The notes: generated by a model not told the origin, from the letters alone. Counted from the stretch's first letter, positions 42,296 through 50,731 are shown. The stretch is 55,249 bases of DNA from Prevotella sp. (GCA_017509155.1 JAFWQE010000024.1:1-55249); one strand, 5' to 3'. Numbers and translations: made by a program.

Positions 42296-43570
42296 CTATT
42301 CGTCGTCATCGCCGAAATTGTCGCTTTGCTGAATGAGTTCCTGCTCGTGCTGGCTGAAACTGTCGGCCGTCGGCTTCCAGTTTTCATCGGGCATGTACCA
42401 CCACATCGACTCAAAGATTCTTTTCAGTTCGGGGTCCTTGAACACATAACCACGATGGGCGTATGGAAGGTTGCGGCGCAGACGCGCAGCGAAAGCCTGC
42501 TTCTGTTTCTCGTTGTCGGGGCCGGTATACAGGTCGTCGAACGTCTTCCACCAGCCGCCCCACAGGTTGAAGGTCGCCCCGCTGTCGTAGTAGAGACAGA
42601 AAGGTGCGGAGTCCTGAGCGACGATATACTCCAGCTGATCTGCCGATGCAATGTCCATATTGGCGACGGGTTTGAAGTTCAGGCTGTGCCATTCCACCAT
42701 GCCATTGCGCAGCACCACTTCCGTGACGGGGACTTCTTTCTCTTCCTCATCAGCCCAGTGCTTGACGGTCAGTTTCCGTGTCTTGCCCCTGCCTTCCTTC
42801 ACGACGAACCCTTCGCTGTTGAGTATTGGACAGTCCACGAAGAAGTGTTTGGTGCATTGATCGGCCCGGATGCGCAGCGTGAAGTCGTCAATCTGGTGGT
42901 TGGCCCATCGCATAGCCGGGGTAAGCCAGTAGCTGATGGTGAAGGTGTTGCCTGCACCATACGACATGCGGTAGCGGTAGGTGTGGTGAACACGATTGAT
43001 GCCTTCGCCGAAGGGTGCCTCAAAGTAGTAGACATACGAATAGTTGGCTTCTTCGCCCGTCTGCTTGTTCTTGAGCATCTGTGCGTCGCCATCCTGTTCC
43101 TCCCAGCGACTGAAGTCCACCGGCACATACGTCATCGTATCCTTGCGCAAAGCCTGCACTTCCTTCGGATAGTTGCCCTCATAGTCGGCAGCAAACACCA
43201 CGTTGTTGCTGTACGTGAGCTGTTTTCCGTTCAGTGACACGGTGAAATCCATGATGTGCGGATGGCCGCCATGTTTGTTGATGGAGTTTTCGATGATGTC
43301 GTTGTAGGGCGCTTCGGCCTCGAATCCCATGGTGATGGTCTTGGCCTTTCCCTTATTCATGAACTCGTAGTCTACGTCGACGTAGGCGAAACCGTCTTCA
43401 CCGATCGTGATGGTGAGTACTTCCTTCTTCACCGAAATGTCTGTTTCCTGCAGGGGCTGCAGCTGGTTGCCGTTCACAAAGTACACGGCGTCGTTGGCCT
43501 CGGCATGCTGAAAAGCCATGAGTAGCAGCGACAATACGACTGCCATGCGGAGAATGATGTTTCTTCTCAT
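42296..43570 (-). CDS. Secreted YARHG-domain protein
   Basis: A 424-residue exported protein: signal peptide 1-25. About 26-330 is beta-rich (TITIGEDGFAYVDVDYEFMN, FTISYWLTPAMRWANHQIDD) in the style of DUF4424. About 360-400 is a YARHG domain (RRNLPYAHRGYVFKDPELKR...WWYMP), a short extracellular module of Bacteroidota and Firmicutes of unknown role. The tail is acidic (FGDDDE). First gene of the likely operon; minus-strand TATCTTTG at 43641-43634 is its -7 element. Confidence 0.8.
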   Translation of the reverse strand: MRRNIILRMAVVLSLLLMAFQHAEANDAVYFVNGNQLQPLQETDISVKKEVLTITIGEDGFAYVDVDYEFMNKGKAKTITMGFEAEAPYNDIIENSINKHGGHPHIMDFTVSLNGKQLTYSNNVVFAADYEGNYPKEVQALRKDTMTYVPVDFSRWEEQDGDAQMLKNKQTGEEANYSYVYYFEAPFGEGINRVHHTYRYRMSYGAGNTFTISYWLTPAMRWANHQIDDFTLRIRADQCTKHFFVDCPILNSEGFVVKEGRGKTRKLTVKHWADEEEKEVPVTEVVLRNGMVEWHSLNFKPVANMDIASADQLEYIVAQDSAPFCLYYDSGATFNLWGGWWKTFDDLYTGPDNEKQKQAFAARLRRNLPYAHRGYVFKDPELKRIFESMWWYMPDENWKPTADSFSQHEQELIQQSDNFGDDDE

Positions 43571-43633
43571 GAGTGTTTCCTTTTGACAATAATGTTTTTT
43601 ACCTTTATATATAATAAGGTGTTAGAATGGATG

Positions 43634-43641
43634 CAAAGATA
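43634..43641 (-). promoter_or_regulatory. -7 element of the YARHG-hflX-SNF2 operon
   Basis: Minus-strand TATCTTTG, 64 bp upstream of the YARHG start. A TTTG lies 23 bp further up (43668-43665), a little wide. All five downstream genes (to 32079) have gaps of 35-70 bp and no obvious terminators between them. Confidence 0.5.
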
Positions 43642-43821
43642 CGACAAAAAACTGAAATGACACGCAAAACATGCGTTTTTTTTCTTTTCATCTTCACAGA
43701 TGCCCTTTTTGCTACCTTTGTAAACGTTATCATTAGACGCATCAATTGTAACATTTTTGTTTTGTTGATGTTACTTTTCGTAAACGTTTTCGTAACTTTT
43801 TTGAAAAAACATACAGTATTA

Positions 43822-43853
43822 TTGACCTAAATCAAGGAAAAGCCGTACCTTTG
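43822..43853 (+). promoter_or_regulatory. Promoter of candidate sRNA upstream of nagB
   Basis: TTG (43822-43824), 21 bp, TACCTTTG (43846-43853). Predicted start near 43860. Confidence 0.6.
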
Positions 43854-43859
43854 CAATGT

Positions 43860-43961
43860 CAAAAGAAATAAGGATTTTCAGAAATACATGCTACATAATA
43901 CTAACTGCTAAGACATTCAAAAAGGTAGAAACAGCTCCGACGTGATGTCGGAGCTTTTTTT
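43860..43961 (+). ncRNA. Candidate small RNA of about 100 nt
   Basis: Promoter, about 70 nt without an ORF, then a textbook intrinsic terminator: AGCTCCGAC-gtgat-GTCGGAGCT with seven T residues (43933-43961). It is a free-standing unit, ending 100 bp before nagB, which has a separate -7 element (TACTTTTG, 44016-44023). The alternative is a leader with attenuation for nagB. Confidence 0.6.
43933..43961 (+). terminator. Intrinsic terminator of the 43860 sRNA
   Basis: Perfect 9-bp stem, 5-nt loop, run of seven T. Confidence 0.92.
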
Positions 43962-44015
43962 ATGTTAAAATCAAAAAAAAAGCGCCGCTTATATTACGTT
44001 TTGATACTTTTTTAT

Positions 44016-44023
44016 TACTTTTG
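44016..44023 (+). promoter_or_regulatory. -7 element of nagB
   Basis: TACTTTTG, predicted start near 44030 and leader of about 30 nt. A TTTG at 44000-44003 is too close to be the -33 element. Confidence 0.5.
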
Positions 44024-44059
44024 CAGCCGAAAAAATCTTTTTTAATAACAACATAGACC

Positions 44060-44845
44060 ATGAGATTAATTATTGAAAAGAATTATGACGCCATGTCGCA
44101 GTGGGCGGCTGAGCATGTCATTGAGAAAATCAACGCCTTCAAACCGACCGCTGAGAAGCCCTTCGTACTGGGATTGCCCACCGGTTCTTCACCCGAAGGC
44201 ATGTATGCCTGCCTGGTGAAGGCAGTCAAGGAAGGACGCGTAAGTTTCAAGAACGTCCTTACTTTCAACATGGATGAATACGTCGGTTTGCCCGAAGAGC
44301 ACCCAGAAAGCTATCACTCTTTCATGGCTCGCAACCTGTTCGACCACATCGACTGCCCCAAGGAGAACATCCACATCCTCAACGGCAACGCTCCCGACCT
44401 CGTTGCAGAGTGCGCCCACTATGAGGAAATGATCAAGGAGGCCGGCGGCATCGACCTCTTTATCGGCGGCATCGGCCCCGATGGCCACATTGCCTTCAAC
44501 GAACCCTTCTCGTCGCTCACCAGCCGCACGCGCCAGAAGACCCTCACCACCGACACCATCATTGCCAACTCGCGTTTCTTCGACAACGACGTGAACAAGG
44601 TGCCCAAGTCTGCTCTCACCGTGGGTGTGGGAACTGTGATGGATGCTCGCGAGGTGATGATTCTCGTGAACGGACACCACAAGGCTCGCGCTCTGCACGC
44701 TGCCGTGGAGGGATGCGTCAGCCACGAGTGGACCATCTCGGCCCTCCAGATGCACCAGCATGGCATCATCGTCTGCGACGAACCCGCCACCGACGAACTG
44801 AAGGTGAGCACCTACAAATACTTCAAGGACATCGAGGGCAAGTAA
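44060..44845 (+). CDS. nagB: Glucosamine-6-phosphate deaminase
   Basis: A 261-residue cytosolic enzyme turning glucosamine-6-phosphate into fructose-6-phosphate and ammonia, the last step of amino sugar use. Motifs: [18 protein letters not shown] (phosphate-binding), [10 protein letters not shown] with the catalytic Asp, [13 protein letters not shown] with the ring-opening His, and SRTRQKTL. Length fits the family, and no gene for GlcNAc-6-phosphate deacetylase is adjacent. It is monocistronic, with its own promoter and strong terminator. Confidence 0.97.
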   Translation: MRLIIEKNYDAMSQWAAEHVIEKINAFKPTAEKPFVLGLPTGSSPEGMYACLVKAVKEGRVSFKNVLTFNMDEYVGLPEEHPESYHSFMARNLFDHIDCPKENIHILNGNAPDLVAECAHYEEMIKEAGGIDLFIGGIGPDGHIAFNEPFSSLTSRTRQKTLTTDTIIANSRFFDNDVNKVPKSALTVGVGTVMDAREVMILVNGHHKARALHAAVEGCVSHEWTISALQMHQHGIIVCDEPATDELKVSTYKYFKDIEGK

Positions 44846-44873
44846 CTCTGCGTCCCTTGCACAGCTAACGAAA

Positions 44874-44914
44874 AAAGCAGCCTCGCGACAAATGCGGTCG
44901 CGAGGCTGCTTTTC
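44874..44914. terminator. Bidirectional terminator between nagB and the esterase gene
   Basis: AAAGCAGCCTCGCGAC and GTCGCGAGGCTGCTTT form a perfect 16-bp stem with a 7-nt loop. T-runs follow on both strands (TTTT on plus; TTTTTT on minus), so it can end both convergent transcripts. Confidence 0.92.
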
Positions 44915-44968
44915 TGCTTTTATGGACATGGCGTGATGAATGAACGGAGCCATTCATCCGTCACGGCT

Positions 44969-46075
44969 TCATCGCTCAGCACGCTTGGTGACCTTCGTGC
45001 CGTTATAGTCCTCAACGATGAAGATGAGTGTTGGGTCGGTAATCTTCTTCAGGTTGATTTTCATGGTGTGGGTGGGAGCACCGACGCGCTCTATGAATCC
45101 CACCTTGTAGCCACTGTAGCTGACTATCTCTACGCGCTTGATGGGGACAGACGCCTTGATGGTTGCCTTGTTCTTGCGGAACGTGACGTCAACATCGAAC
45201 TTCTTTTCGTTGTCTGCCGTTGTGGCTTGCTCGGCAGGCTGGTCGGCCACCTGTATGCCCAGCACCTTGAGGGCTTCGATGGCGTAGCGGCGGCCCAGCT
45301 TGCGGTAGCCTTCCGACGAGAAGTGCACATTGTCGTCGAGTGGGGCACAGCCTTCGGCCGACACCACATGAGCGGTGGGTATCCACTCAGGCAGACGGCG
45401 TATGGTGGGCAGGGCATGAGCGCAGACGCCATTGTATTCCTCCCTCACCGTCTCACCGGCAATCAGTGGGCAGTCTTCAGCTTTCAGGTTGAGTTCGCTG
45501 AGCAGATTCTCATAGAGCTCCTTCACCATGCGCAGCCAACGCTCGTCGTAGGCATCGGTCTCGCCCTGATGAAGCAGTACGCCCTTGATGACGCCATCGT
45601 TTTGTGCCTTTTCAGCCAATGTGAGCAGACGATGCAGAGGCAGTCCTCCGTAGCAGTTCACCTCGGCACGCTGCCAGTCGGGCAAGTCACCGGCAATCCA
45701 CTGCGAACAGCTGTCGGGATGGAACAAGCGGATGGAACAGCCGTCCACGGCCACCATGATGGTGCCCACGCGCACGTTTTCCGGCAGGTTCTCCACCATG
45801 GTACGGCCGAAATAGTCCGCCGGACAGAGTTTCGTCCACTGACGGCAGAGGGGCGGAATGGCCTTGCGCCACTGGCCCATGGGGTGCGTGTCGCAGTCGG
45901 AGGCCGTGAGGTTGAGGAAACGGTCGCTGACGATGGAGTCTTCGGCCGCTATGGGACCTTGTCCCACCATGTTGGACTGTCCGATGCACAGGTAGATGTA
46001 GAAATTGGGGTCCTGCGCGTGGCTGACGGCGGCGCACAGGCAGAGCATTGCTGCTAGGAGGATTGTTTTTTTCAT
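44969..46075 (-). CDS. Secreted SGNH-type acetylesterase (sialate O-acetylesterase-like)
   Basis: A 368-residue secreted esterase; the start is the ATG at 46075 (MKKTILLAAMLCLCAAVSHA, a signal peptide), since upstream codons are not part of any signal. Ser34 in IGQSNMVGQG is the predicted nucleophile; LLHQGETDAYDERW is the block III motif; DDNVHFSSEGYRKLGRRYA supplies the Asp/His pair. This is the SASA/DUF303 (CE6-like) family, which removes acetyl groups from xylan or sialic acid. About 280-368 is an added beta-domain (VDVTFRKNKATIKASVPIKR). Promoter: minus TACTTTTG at 46116-46109. Confidence 0.87.
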   Translation of the reverse strand: MKKTILLAAMLCLCAAVSHAQDPNFYIYLCIGQSNMVGQGPIAAEDSIVSDRFLNLTASDCDTHPMGQWRKAIPPLCRQWTKLCPADYFGRTMVENLPENVRVGTIMVAVDGCSIRLFHPDSCSQWIAGDLPDWQRAEVNCYGGLPLHRLLTLAEKAQNDGVIKGVLLHQGETDAYDERWLRMVKELYENLLSELNLKAEDCPLIAGETVREEYNGVCAHALPTIRRLPEWIPTAHVVSAEGCAPLDDNVHFSSEGYRKLGRRYAIEALKVLGIQVADQPAEQATTADNEKKFDVDVTFRKNKATIKASVPIKRVEIVSYSGYKVGFIERVGAPTHTMKINLKKITDPTLIFIVEDYNGTKVTKRAER

Positions 46076-46108
46076 TTTCAGTTTCTCTTTGCTTTCTTTT
46101 GTCTGTCG

Positions 46109-46116
46109 CAAAAGTA
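46109..46116 (-). promoter_or_regulatory. -7 element of the esterase gene
   Basis: Minus-strand TACTTTTG, giving a leader of about 25-30 nt. Confidence 0.5.
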
Positions 46117-46310
46117 CGCATTTTCTATCACATACGGCAACTTTTGCGCTTTTTTCTGCTGTTTTTCCTCTGCTTTTTCGTGATGGGAGGGTGTTGCTGT
46201 GGCACAGCAACATACTGGACGAAGGCGATTTCTTTAGGTTCTTTCTTGGGGTGGGGGAGCGGAAAACGATGGAGGAAGAATGTGTGCAAAAAACTAATAT
46301 GATTCAACTT

Positions 46311-46399
46311 CGGGAGTTCAGGAGTTACAGGAGTTACAGGAGTTGCGGACGATACTTTTAGTGCGATTCTTTAAATGGAGCAAATCAAACTAATGTCTG
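46311..46399. repeat. About 90-bp dispersed element, copy 2 (opposite strand)
   Basis: The reverse complement matches 21892-21980, including GCTCCATTTA-AGAATCGC and ACTCCTGTAACTCCTG. A second, inverted ACTCC tract (46399-46428) lies beside it, so the two can pair. 46456-46478 holds a GCTCTGCTTGCAGAGAGC hairpin related to 23758, 30946 and 36071. No gene in the rest of the gap (46117-46583). Confidence 0.85.
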
Positions 46400-46583
46400 T
46401 AACTCCAGTAGCTCCTGAACTCCTGCGCTCTGCCAAGGTCATCAGGCCTTGGACGCTCTGCTTGCAGAGAGCTCCATGAACATGCGAAAGTTGAGTGATA
46501 CGAGGAAGAAAGAGACGATAAATGTAAAGATTCTCGACAATTATGTAAGATATTCCGATATTTAACAAATTTTAAACGATGCT

Positions 46584-46616
46584 TTTGTGGCGATATCATA
46601 AAAATATCTATCTTTG
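46584..46616 (+). promoter_or_regulatory. Promoter of second candidate sRNA
   Basis: TTTG (46584-46587), 21 bp, TATCTTTG (46609-46616). Predicted start near 46623. Confidence 0.6.
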
Positions 46617-46622
46617 CAACGC

Positions 46623-46710
46623 AAAAAGCTTTAAGTGAAAGAGAATTAGTTTTTGTTGATTTAGTGAGTAGAAAGCCCGTTCTGCAAAGCGTTGCAGAAG
46701 GGCTTTTTTT
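46623..46710 (+). ncRNA. Candidate small RNA of about 90 nt
   Basis: A promoter and an intrinsic terminator (46673-46710) enclose about 50 nt without a plausible ORF. It has the same architecture as the 43860 unit; both have GTAGAAA just before the terminator stem. It faces the 3' end of the symporter gene, and the hairpin could also terminate that transcript. Confidence 0.6.
46673..46710 (+). terminator. Intrinsic terminator of the 46623 sRNA
   Basis: AAGCCC-g-TTCTGCAA pairs with TTGCAGAA-GGGCTT around AGCG, with one bulged G, followed by a run of seven T. Confidence 0.92.
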
Positions 46711-46728
46711 CTATTTATGCGTTTTCTT

Positions 46729-48087
46729 TCATTCTTCGTCCATGTCCTGGTCGAGCATCTTCTGCCACAAATAGGTGCGCGTTTCCTTCACCAAAACACC
46801 GCTGAGGAAAAGCAGGCAGAGCAGGTTGGGTATGGCCATGAGCGCGTTCATGCAGTCGGAAAGGTTCCACACAAGGCCCAGGTTCATGATGCTGCCCACG
46901 AAGATGGCCACGACATAGAGTATGCGGTAGTAGCGAGTCCACTTCTTTCCCTTCAGGTATTCCACGGCGCGTTCGCCATAGATCTCCCACCCGAGGATGG
47001 TGGAGAAGGCAAAGGTGAGCAGGCCGAACGTAAGAAGTGGTGCGCCGATATACGGTATCTTGCTGAAAGCCATCTTGGTGAGCGTGGCTCCGTTTTCGTA
47101 TGTGATGTCGGGGTAGGCCATGACAGAGCTGACAATGACCAGACCCGTGAGAGCGCAGATGACCACCGTGTCCCAGAATGTTCCGCTCGACGAGACGAGC
47201 GCCTGGCGTACCGGGTTGCGCGTCTGTGCTGAAGCGGCCACGATGGGTGCAGAGCCCATGCCCGACTCGTTGCTGAACAGTCCTCGCGCAATGCCGTAGC
47301 GTGCTGCCAGCATGATGGTGGAACCAGCGAAGCCGCCTCCCGCTGCCTGCGGCGAGAACGCGCTCGAGCAGATGAGTTTCAGGGCGGGCCACACATAGGA
47401 GCCGTTCATGAAGAGGATGATGATGCAGCCAATGATATAGAACAGCGCCATGAAGGGCACCAGCGCCGTGCATACCCGGGCAATGCTCTTGATGCCGCCC
47501 AGCACCACAGCTCCCGCCAGCAGGGCCACGACGGCGCCTGTGATGTAGGGTGAAAGACTGTAGGTCTCGTTGGTCAGCGTCGCGATGGCATTGGCCTGAA
47601 CGGTGTTGCCGATGCCGAAAGAGGCAATGGCGGTGAACAGGGCAAACAGAACGCCCATCGTCTTCCATCCCAGACCGCGCTCCAGGGCGTACATGGGACC
47701 GCCCACCATTCGTCCGTCGGCGGTCTTCGTGCGGTATTTCACTGCCAGCAAGCCCTCGGCATACTTCGTGGAGATGCCAAAGAAACCGGTGAGCCAGCAC
47801 CAGAGCACGGCTCCCGGACCTCCCAGGGCCACGGCCGTTGCCACACCGATGATGTTGCCTGTTCCGATGGTGGCGGCCAGTGCCGTTGCCAGGGCCCCGA
47901 ACTGGCTCACGTCGCCTTGCGACTGCCTGTCGTGGCTGATGCTCAGGCGGATGGCCGTGAAGATGTGGCGCTGGGGGAAATGCAGCCGGATGGTGAGGAA
48001 AAGATGCGTGCCCAGTAGCAGGATGATCATGGGCCATCCCCAAAGAAAACCGCTCAGGTCGGTGAGAAGGTTGTTGAGTGTATCCAT
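46729..48087 (-). CDS. Sodium:alanine symporter (AGCS family)
   Basis: A 452-residue inner-membrane transporter with about ten to eleven transmembrane segments that imports alanine or glycine with Na+. Family motifs: ALATALAATIGTGNIIGVAT, GGPGAVLWCWLTGFFG, KYAEGLLAVKYR, GGPMYALERGLGWK and SNESGMGSAPIVAASA. Length is normal. No adjacent alanine dehydrogenase or racemase. Confidence 0.95.
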   Translation of the reverse strand: MDTLNNLLTDLSGFLWGWPMIILLLGTHLFLTIRLHFPQRHIFTAIRLSISHDRQSQGDVSQFGALATALAATIGTGNIIGVATAVALGGPGAVLWCWLTGFFGISTKYAEGLLAVKYRTKTADGRMVGGPMYALERGLGWKTMGVLFALFTAIASFGIGNTVQANAIATLTNETYSLSPYITGAVVALLAGAVVLGGIKSIARVCTALVPFMALFYIIGCIIILFMNGSYVWPALKLICSSAFSPQAAGGGFAGSTIMLAARYGIARGLFSNESGMGSAPIVAASAQTRNPVRQALVSSSGTFWDTVVICALTGLVIVSSVMAYPDITYENGATLTKMAFSKIPYIGAPLLTFGLLTFAFSTILGWEIYGERAVEYLKGKKWTRYYRILYVVAIFVGSIMNLGLVWNLSDCMNALMAIPNLLCLLFLSGVLVKETRTYLWQKMLDQDMDEE

Positions 48088-48166
48088 TGTAGAGTTGAAG
48101 TGGAGAGTGGAGAACTGGTTGTTGGAAGTGTGGATGCTGACGAGTGAGGCAATGGCGCCAGTAGCG

Positions 48167-48877
48167 TCATTGCTTTTTTCGTTCTTGCGGTGTTTGGGCG
48201 AATCTTACCTTCACGTGCTCGAATCCCATGGAGCGCATCATCTGATAGAACTGTCGCGAGGCGTTCTGCTCGGCGCTCTCCATGTTCGACTTGCTCAGGC
48301 CTCGCACCATCATGCGCTGGCGAGCCCGCTGATACATGGCTTCCCTGTCGGCATCGCTCCAGCTGCCGCTTTCAAAGAACGACTTCGTGCGCGCCTCGTC
48401 GATGAAGCGGTCGTCGAGGAGACGGATGGGCGGCAGTGTCACCTCGATGGTGTCGTTGTCGTGGCTGATCCAGCTCTCGTTGGCGTCGCTCATGTCAATG
48501 CCCAGCCGCATGGTGCCGTAGTAGAAGCGTATCAGTTCGTCGTCGGAGAAGAAGCCGGGTCGCAATGTGTCCACCAGTTCCTCGTCGCTCACGGAGAGAA
48601 ACTCCCATTGGCCAATCTGCTTCATGGCCGTAATCTGCGTGGGGGTCACGTCAATGCGCTGGTCCACCTCGGTGGTGGCGCTGTTTTCGCTGACCCTGTT
48701 GAGCAGGTAGGCTCCCACGCCCAGCACCAGCAGCGCGAGCACAAGGATGGTGATGAACGCCCATTTGCCGCCCTTGCCGATGAGTTTCAGCAGGAAATCC
48801 AGAATCACCTCTATGCCGCTCGGCTGCTCCTTCGGCTTGCTGGCGGCTATCTTCTTGCGTGTCTTCTTCTTGGTCAT
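48167..48877 (-). CDS. Membrane-anchored DUF4230 protein
   Basis: A 236-residue protein with a basic N-terminus (MTKKKTRKKIAASKPK), one transmembrane helix (about 40-60) and a periplasmic DUF4230 domain (about 65-225): an immunoglobulin-like/alpha mix with IEVTLPPIRLLDDRFIDE. Its start overlaps the stop of the upstream DUF4230 gene by 4 bp (ATGA), so the two are coupled and probably act together. Function of the family is unknown. Confidence 0.85.
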   Translation of the reverse strand: MTKKKTRKKIAASKPKEQPSGIEVILDFLLKLIGKGGKWAFITILVLALLVLGVGAYLLNRVSENSATTEVDQRIDVTPTQITAMKQIGQWEFLSVSDEELVDTLRPGFFSDDELIRFYYGTMRLGIDMSDANESWISHDNDTIEVTLPPIRLLDDRFIDEARTKSFFESGSWSDADREAMYQRARQRMMVRGLSKSNMESAEQNASRQFYQMMRSMGFEHVKVRFAQTPQERKKQ

Positions 48878-49542
48878 CGTGCTAATGATTTGGTGTCGAG
48901 CAACTTTGGCAGGTCGCTGTTGGAGAATTGCTTACGGAAGGTTATCGTGATGTCGGCCTCCTGGAAGCCCATGTTGACAAGCATGGGAATCAGTGTGTTG
49001 GCCGCATTGGCGCGTGCCATCTCGATGATGCCGAGCTTTGGCACGTCGTTCAGTATGGCGGCGCGCCCCTGTTTCTCGTAGTTGGCCATCTCAGCATCGC
49101 TGAACGAAGTCCTGAGCAGCGACACCTGCTTCTTGATTTCCGCATGGTTGATCTTGCTGCTGGTGAGTTCCACCTTCGGGTCGGGCAGCGTGATCTCAAT
49201 CTTCTTTCCACGGCGGTGCACGTTCTTGTCGCTGAATGTGCTGAAGTCCACGTATGCCTTCAGCGTGGCGTCCATGGGAATGGCAATCTTGCGGTCGCCC
49301 AGCGGCAGGGTGATATTGAACTCTTTTGCCATGAACGAACCGCGCAGCTTCATCTGGTCTTCGTGCGTGACAATCTTGTGAAGCTGGTATTCGGCGGAGT
49401 AGAGTCGGGCACATTTCTTTATCTGTGTCACCAGCATGGGGATGGTGTCAACCTGTTCTGGCGCCGGCGGTGCGGTGCTTCCGTCGGAGCACGACGCCAG
49501 TGTGGCCAGGAGCAGAAGCAGTGCAATTGCAAGGTTCTTCAT
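48874..49542 (-). CDS. DUF4230 lipoprotein
   Basis: A 222-residue lipoprotein: lipobox LATLASC with Cys18. The DUF4230 domain (about 35-210) has IKKCARLYSAEYQLHKIVTH, KIEITLPDPKVELTSSKINH and NTLIPMLVNMGFQEADITIT. Partner of the overlapping membrane-anchored DUF4230 gene. The two differ in anchoring: lipid here, a transmembrane helix in the other. Minus-strand TATCTTTG (49594-49587) is the likely -7 element. Confidence 0.85.
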   Translation of the reverse strand: MKNLAIALLLLLATLASCSDGSTAPPAPEQVDTIPMLVTQIKKCARLYSAEYQLHKIVTHEDQMKLRGSFMAKEFNITLPLGDRKIAIPMDATLKAYVDFSTFSDKNVHRRGKKIEITLPDPKVELTSSKINHAEIKKQVSLLRTSFSDAEMANYEKQGRAAILNDVPKLGIIEMARANAANTLIPMLVNMGFQEADITITFRKQFSNSDLPKLLDTKSLAR

Positions 49543-49586
49543 ATCGGATGGTTTGTTTGATGGTGCAGAAAGACACCAATTTCTTG

Positions 49587-49594
49587 CAAAGATA
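49587..49594 (-). promoter_or_regulatory. -7 element of the DUF4230 pair
   Basis: Minus-strand TATCTTTG, 45 bp upstream of the first DUF4230 gene. No clear -33 element. A divergent near-consensus TACTTTCG (49680-49687) serves the DUF4738 gene. Confidence 0.5.
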
Positions 49595-49720
49595 CATAAT
49601 AATTCTCTTTATCTCGACATTTTGCATTGTTTTTTCACTTTTTTGTGTTATTTGTTGTCGTTGTTAGCAATATTTTTTGTACTTTCGCAGACAATTAGAA
49701 GAAAAAACACTGTTTACAAC

Positions 49721-50320
49721 ATGGCATACATGAGAAAACTGATGCTGGCCTTGATGCCTGTCTGCGTGGCGGGCGCAATGGTGGCATGCAGCGGTGAGAA
49801 GAAAGAGAGTACGGTAATCATTGCGCCCAAGCCCGAGCCTGTGGCCACGTCGGACACACCCACCAGGATGGATGTCGTGGAGCACGAGGACACAGTGAAA
49901 TGGCTGGGCAAGGTGTATAAGCTGTTTGTCAAAAGGGCACCTGCCGACAGCGCGTCTGTGGTGACCGACGAGCAGGGACATAAGTATTTTGACAATCTGA
50001 TACGGGTGCGCGTGGTGCGGCCCGACGGTTCCGAGTTCTTCAACCGTGTGTTCAGCAAGTCCGATTTCAGCGACCTGCTCGACGAGAACACCCGCAAGAC
50101 GGGTGTCCTGCTGGGCGTTGTCAAAGACCGTGCAGAAGGTGAACAGCTGCGACTCGCCGCAAGCGTGGGCGCTGCCGATGTGCTGAGCGACGAATACATA
50201 CCATTGCTCATCACCGTGACCAGCCACGGCGACGTAAGCTTCCAGAAAGACACGAAGCTCGACGTGGTGAATGTGAATCCCGTGGGCCGCGTGGCTGAAG
50301 AGGAAGACGAAGGGGTTTGA
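49721..50320 (+). CDS. DUF4738 lipoprotein
   Basis: A 199-residue lipoprotein; starts at 49721 or 49730 (MAYMRKL). The lipobox is AMVACS with Cys24. The rest follows DUF4738: VKWLGKVYKLFVKRAPADSA, GHKYFDNLIRVRVVRPDGSE, FNRVFSKSDFSDLLDENTRK, LAASVGAADVLSDEYIPLL. A Bacteroidota-only family of unknown function. The stop codon lies in the terminator stem that follows. Confidence 0.88.
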   Translation: MAYMRKLMLALMPVCVAGAMVACSGEKKESTVIIAPKPEPVATSDTPTRMDVVEHEDTVKWLGKVYKLFVKRAPADSASVVTDEQGHKYFDNLIRVRVVRPDGSEFFNRVFSKSDFSDLLDENTRKTGVLLGVVKDRAEGEQLRLAASVGAADVLSDEYIPLLITVTSHGDVSFQKDTKLDVVNVNPVGRVAEEEDEGV

Positions 50321-50338
50321 TGCGTCAAACCCCTTTTT
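50312..50338 (+). terminator. Intrinsic terminator overlapping the DUF4738 stop codon
   Basis: GGGGTTTGA (50312-50320) pairs with TCAAACCCC (50325-50333), followed by TTTTT. The TGA stop is the base of the loop side of the stem. Confidence 0.92.
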
Positions 50339-50344
50339 CGGGAG

Positions 50345-50731
50345 TCATCGTCCCCTTGTCAGTTTCAGGTAGCTCTGCTCGTATTCTGCAGGGTGCTTGC
50401 CCAGGAAGATGACGTTGATGAGGCAGTTGGCCACGATTTCCTCCTCCGTCAGGTCCACGCCTTTGTCCTTCTTCACCTCCTTGCCCAGCAGAACGTCCCA
50501 TGTGGAGCGGAAGTTCTGGTCGTTGGCTCCGAAGTAGCTGTCGCCCATAACCTCATCCTTGATGAGGGTGTAGCGTATGTTCTTGTTTGAAGGGGTGGGG
50601 CGCATGTCCACCAGCAGGTCGTAGGCATGGCGGAACTCCTGCTTGTGGCGGCGGGCATTGGGGTACATCTGCACCACGCTGGGGAAAAAGTCGTCGAACT
50701 CGAACGATTCCAACAGGTATTTCAGTTTCAT
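50345..50731 (-). CDS. Conserved small protein of unknown function
   Basis: A 128-residue cytosolic protein (MKLKYLLESFEFDDFFPSVV...), rich in helix, with no signal peptide or known motif. The segment EEEIVANCLINVIFLGKHPA suggests an amphipathic helix. It converges on the DUF4738 gene, whose terminator lies 7 bp beyond its stop. No function can be given. Confidence 0.7.
   Translation of the reverse strand: MKLKYLLESFEFDDFFPSVVQMYPNARRHKQEFRHAYDLLVDMRPTPSNKNIRYTLIKDEVMGDSYFGANDQNFRSTWDVLLGKEVKKDKGVDLTEEEIVANCLINVIFLGKHPAEYEQSYLKLTRGR

Noticed and set aside
44933-46057. 374-codon open frame on the plus strand
   Set aside because: Antisense to the esterase gene, whose signal peptide and SGNH motifs are clear.
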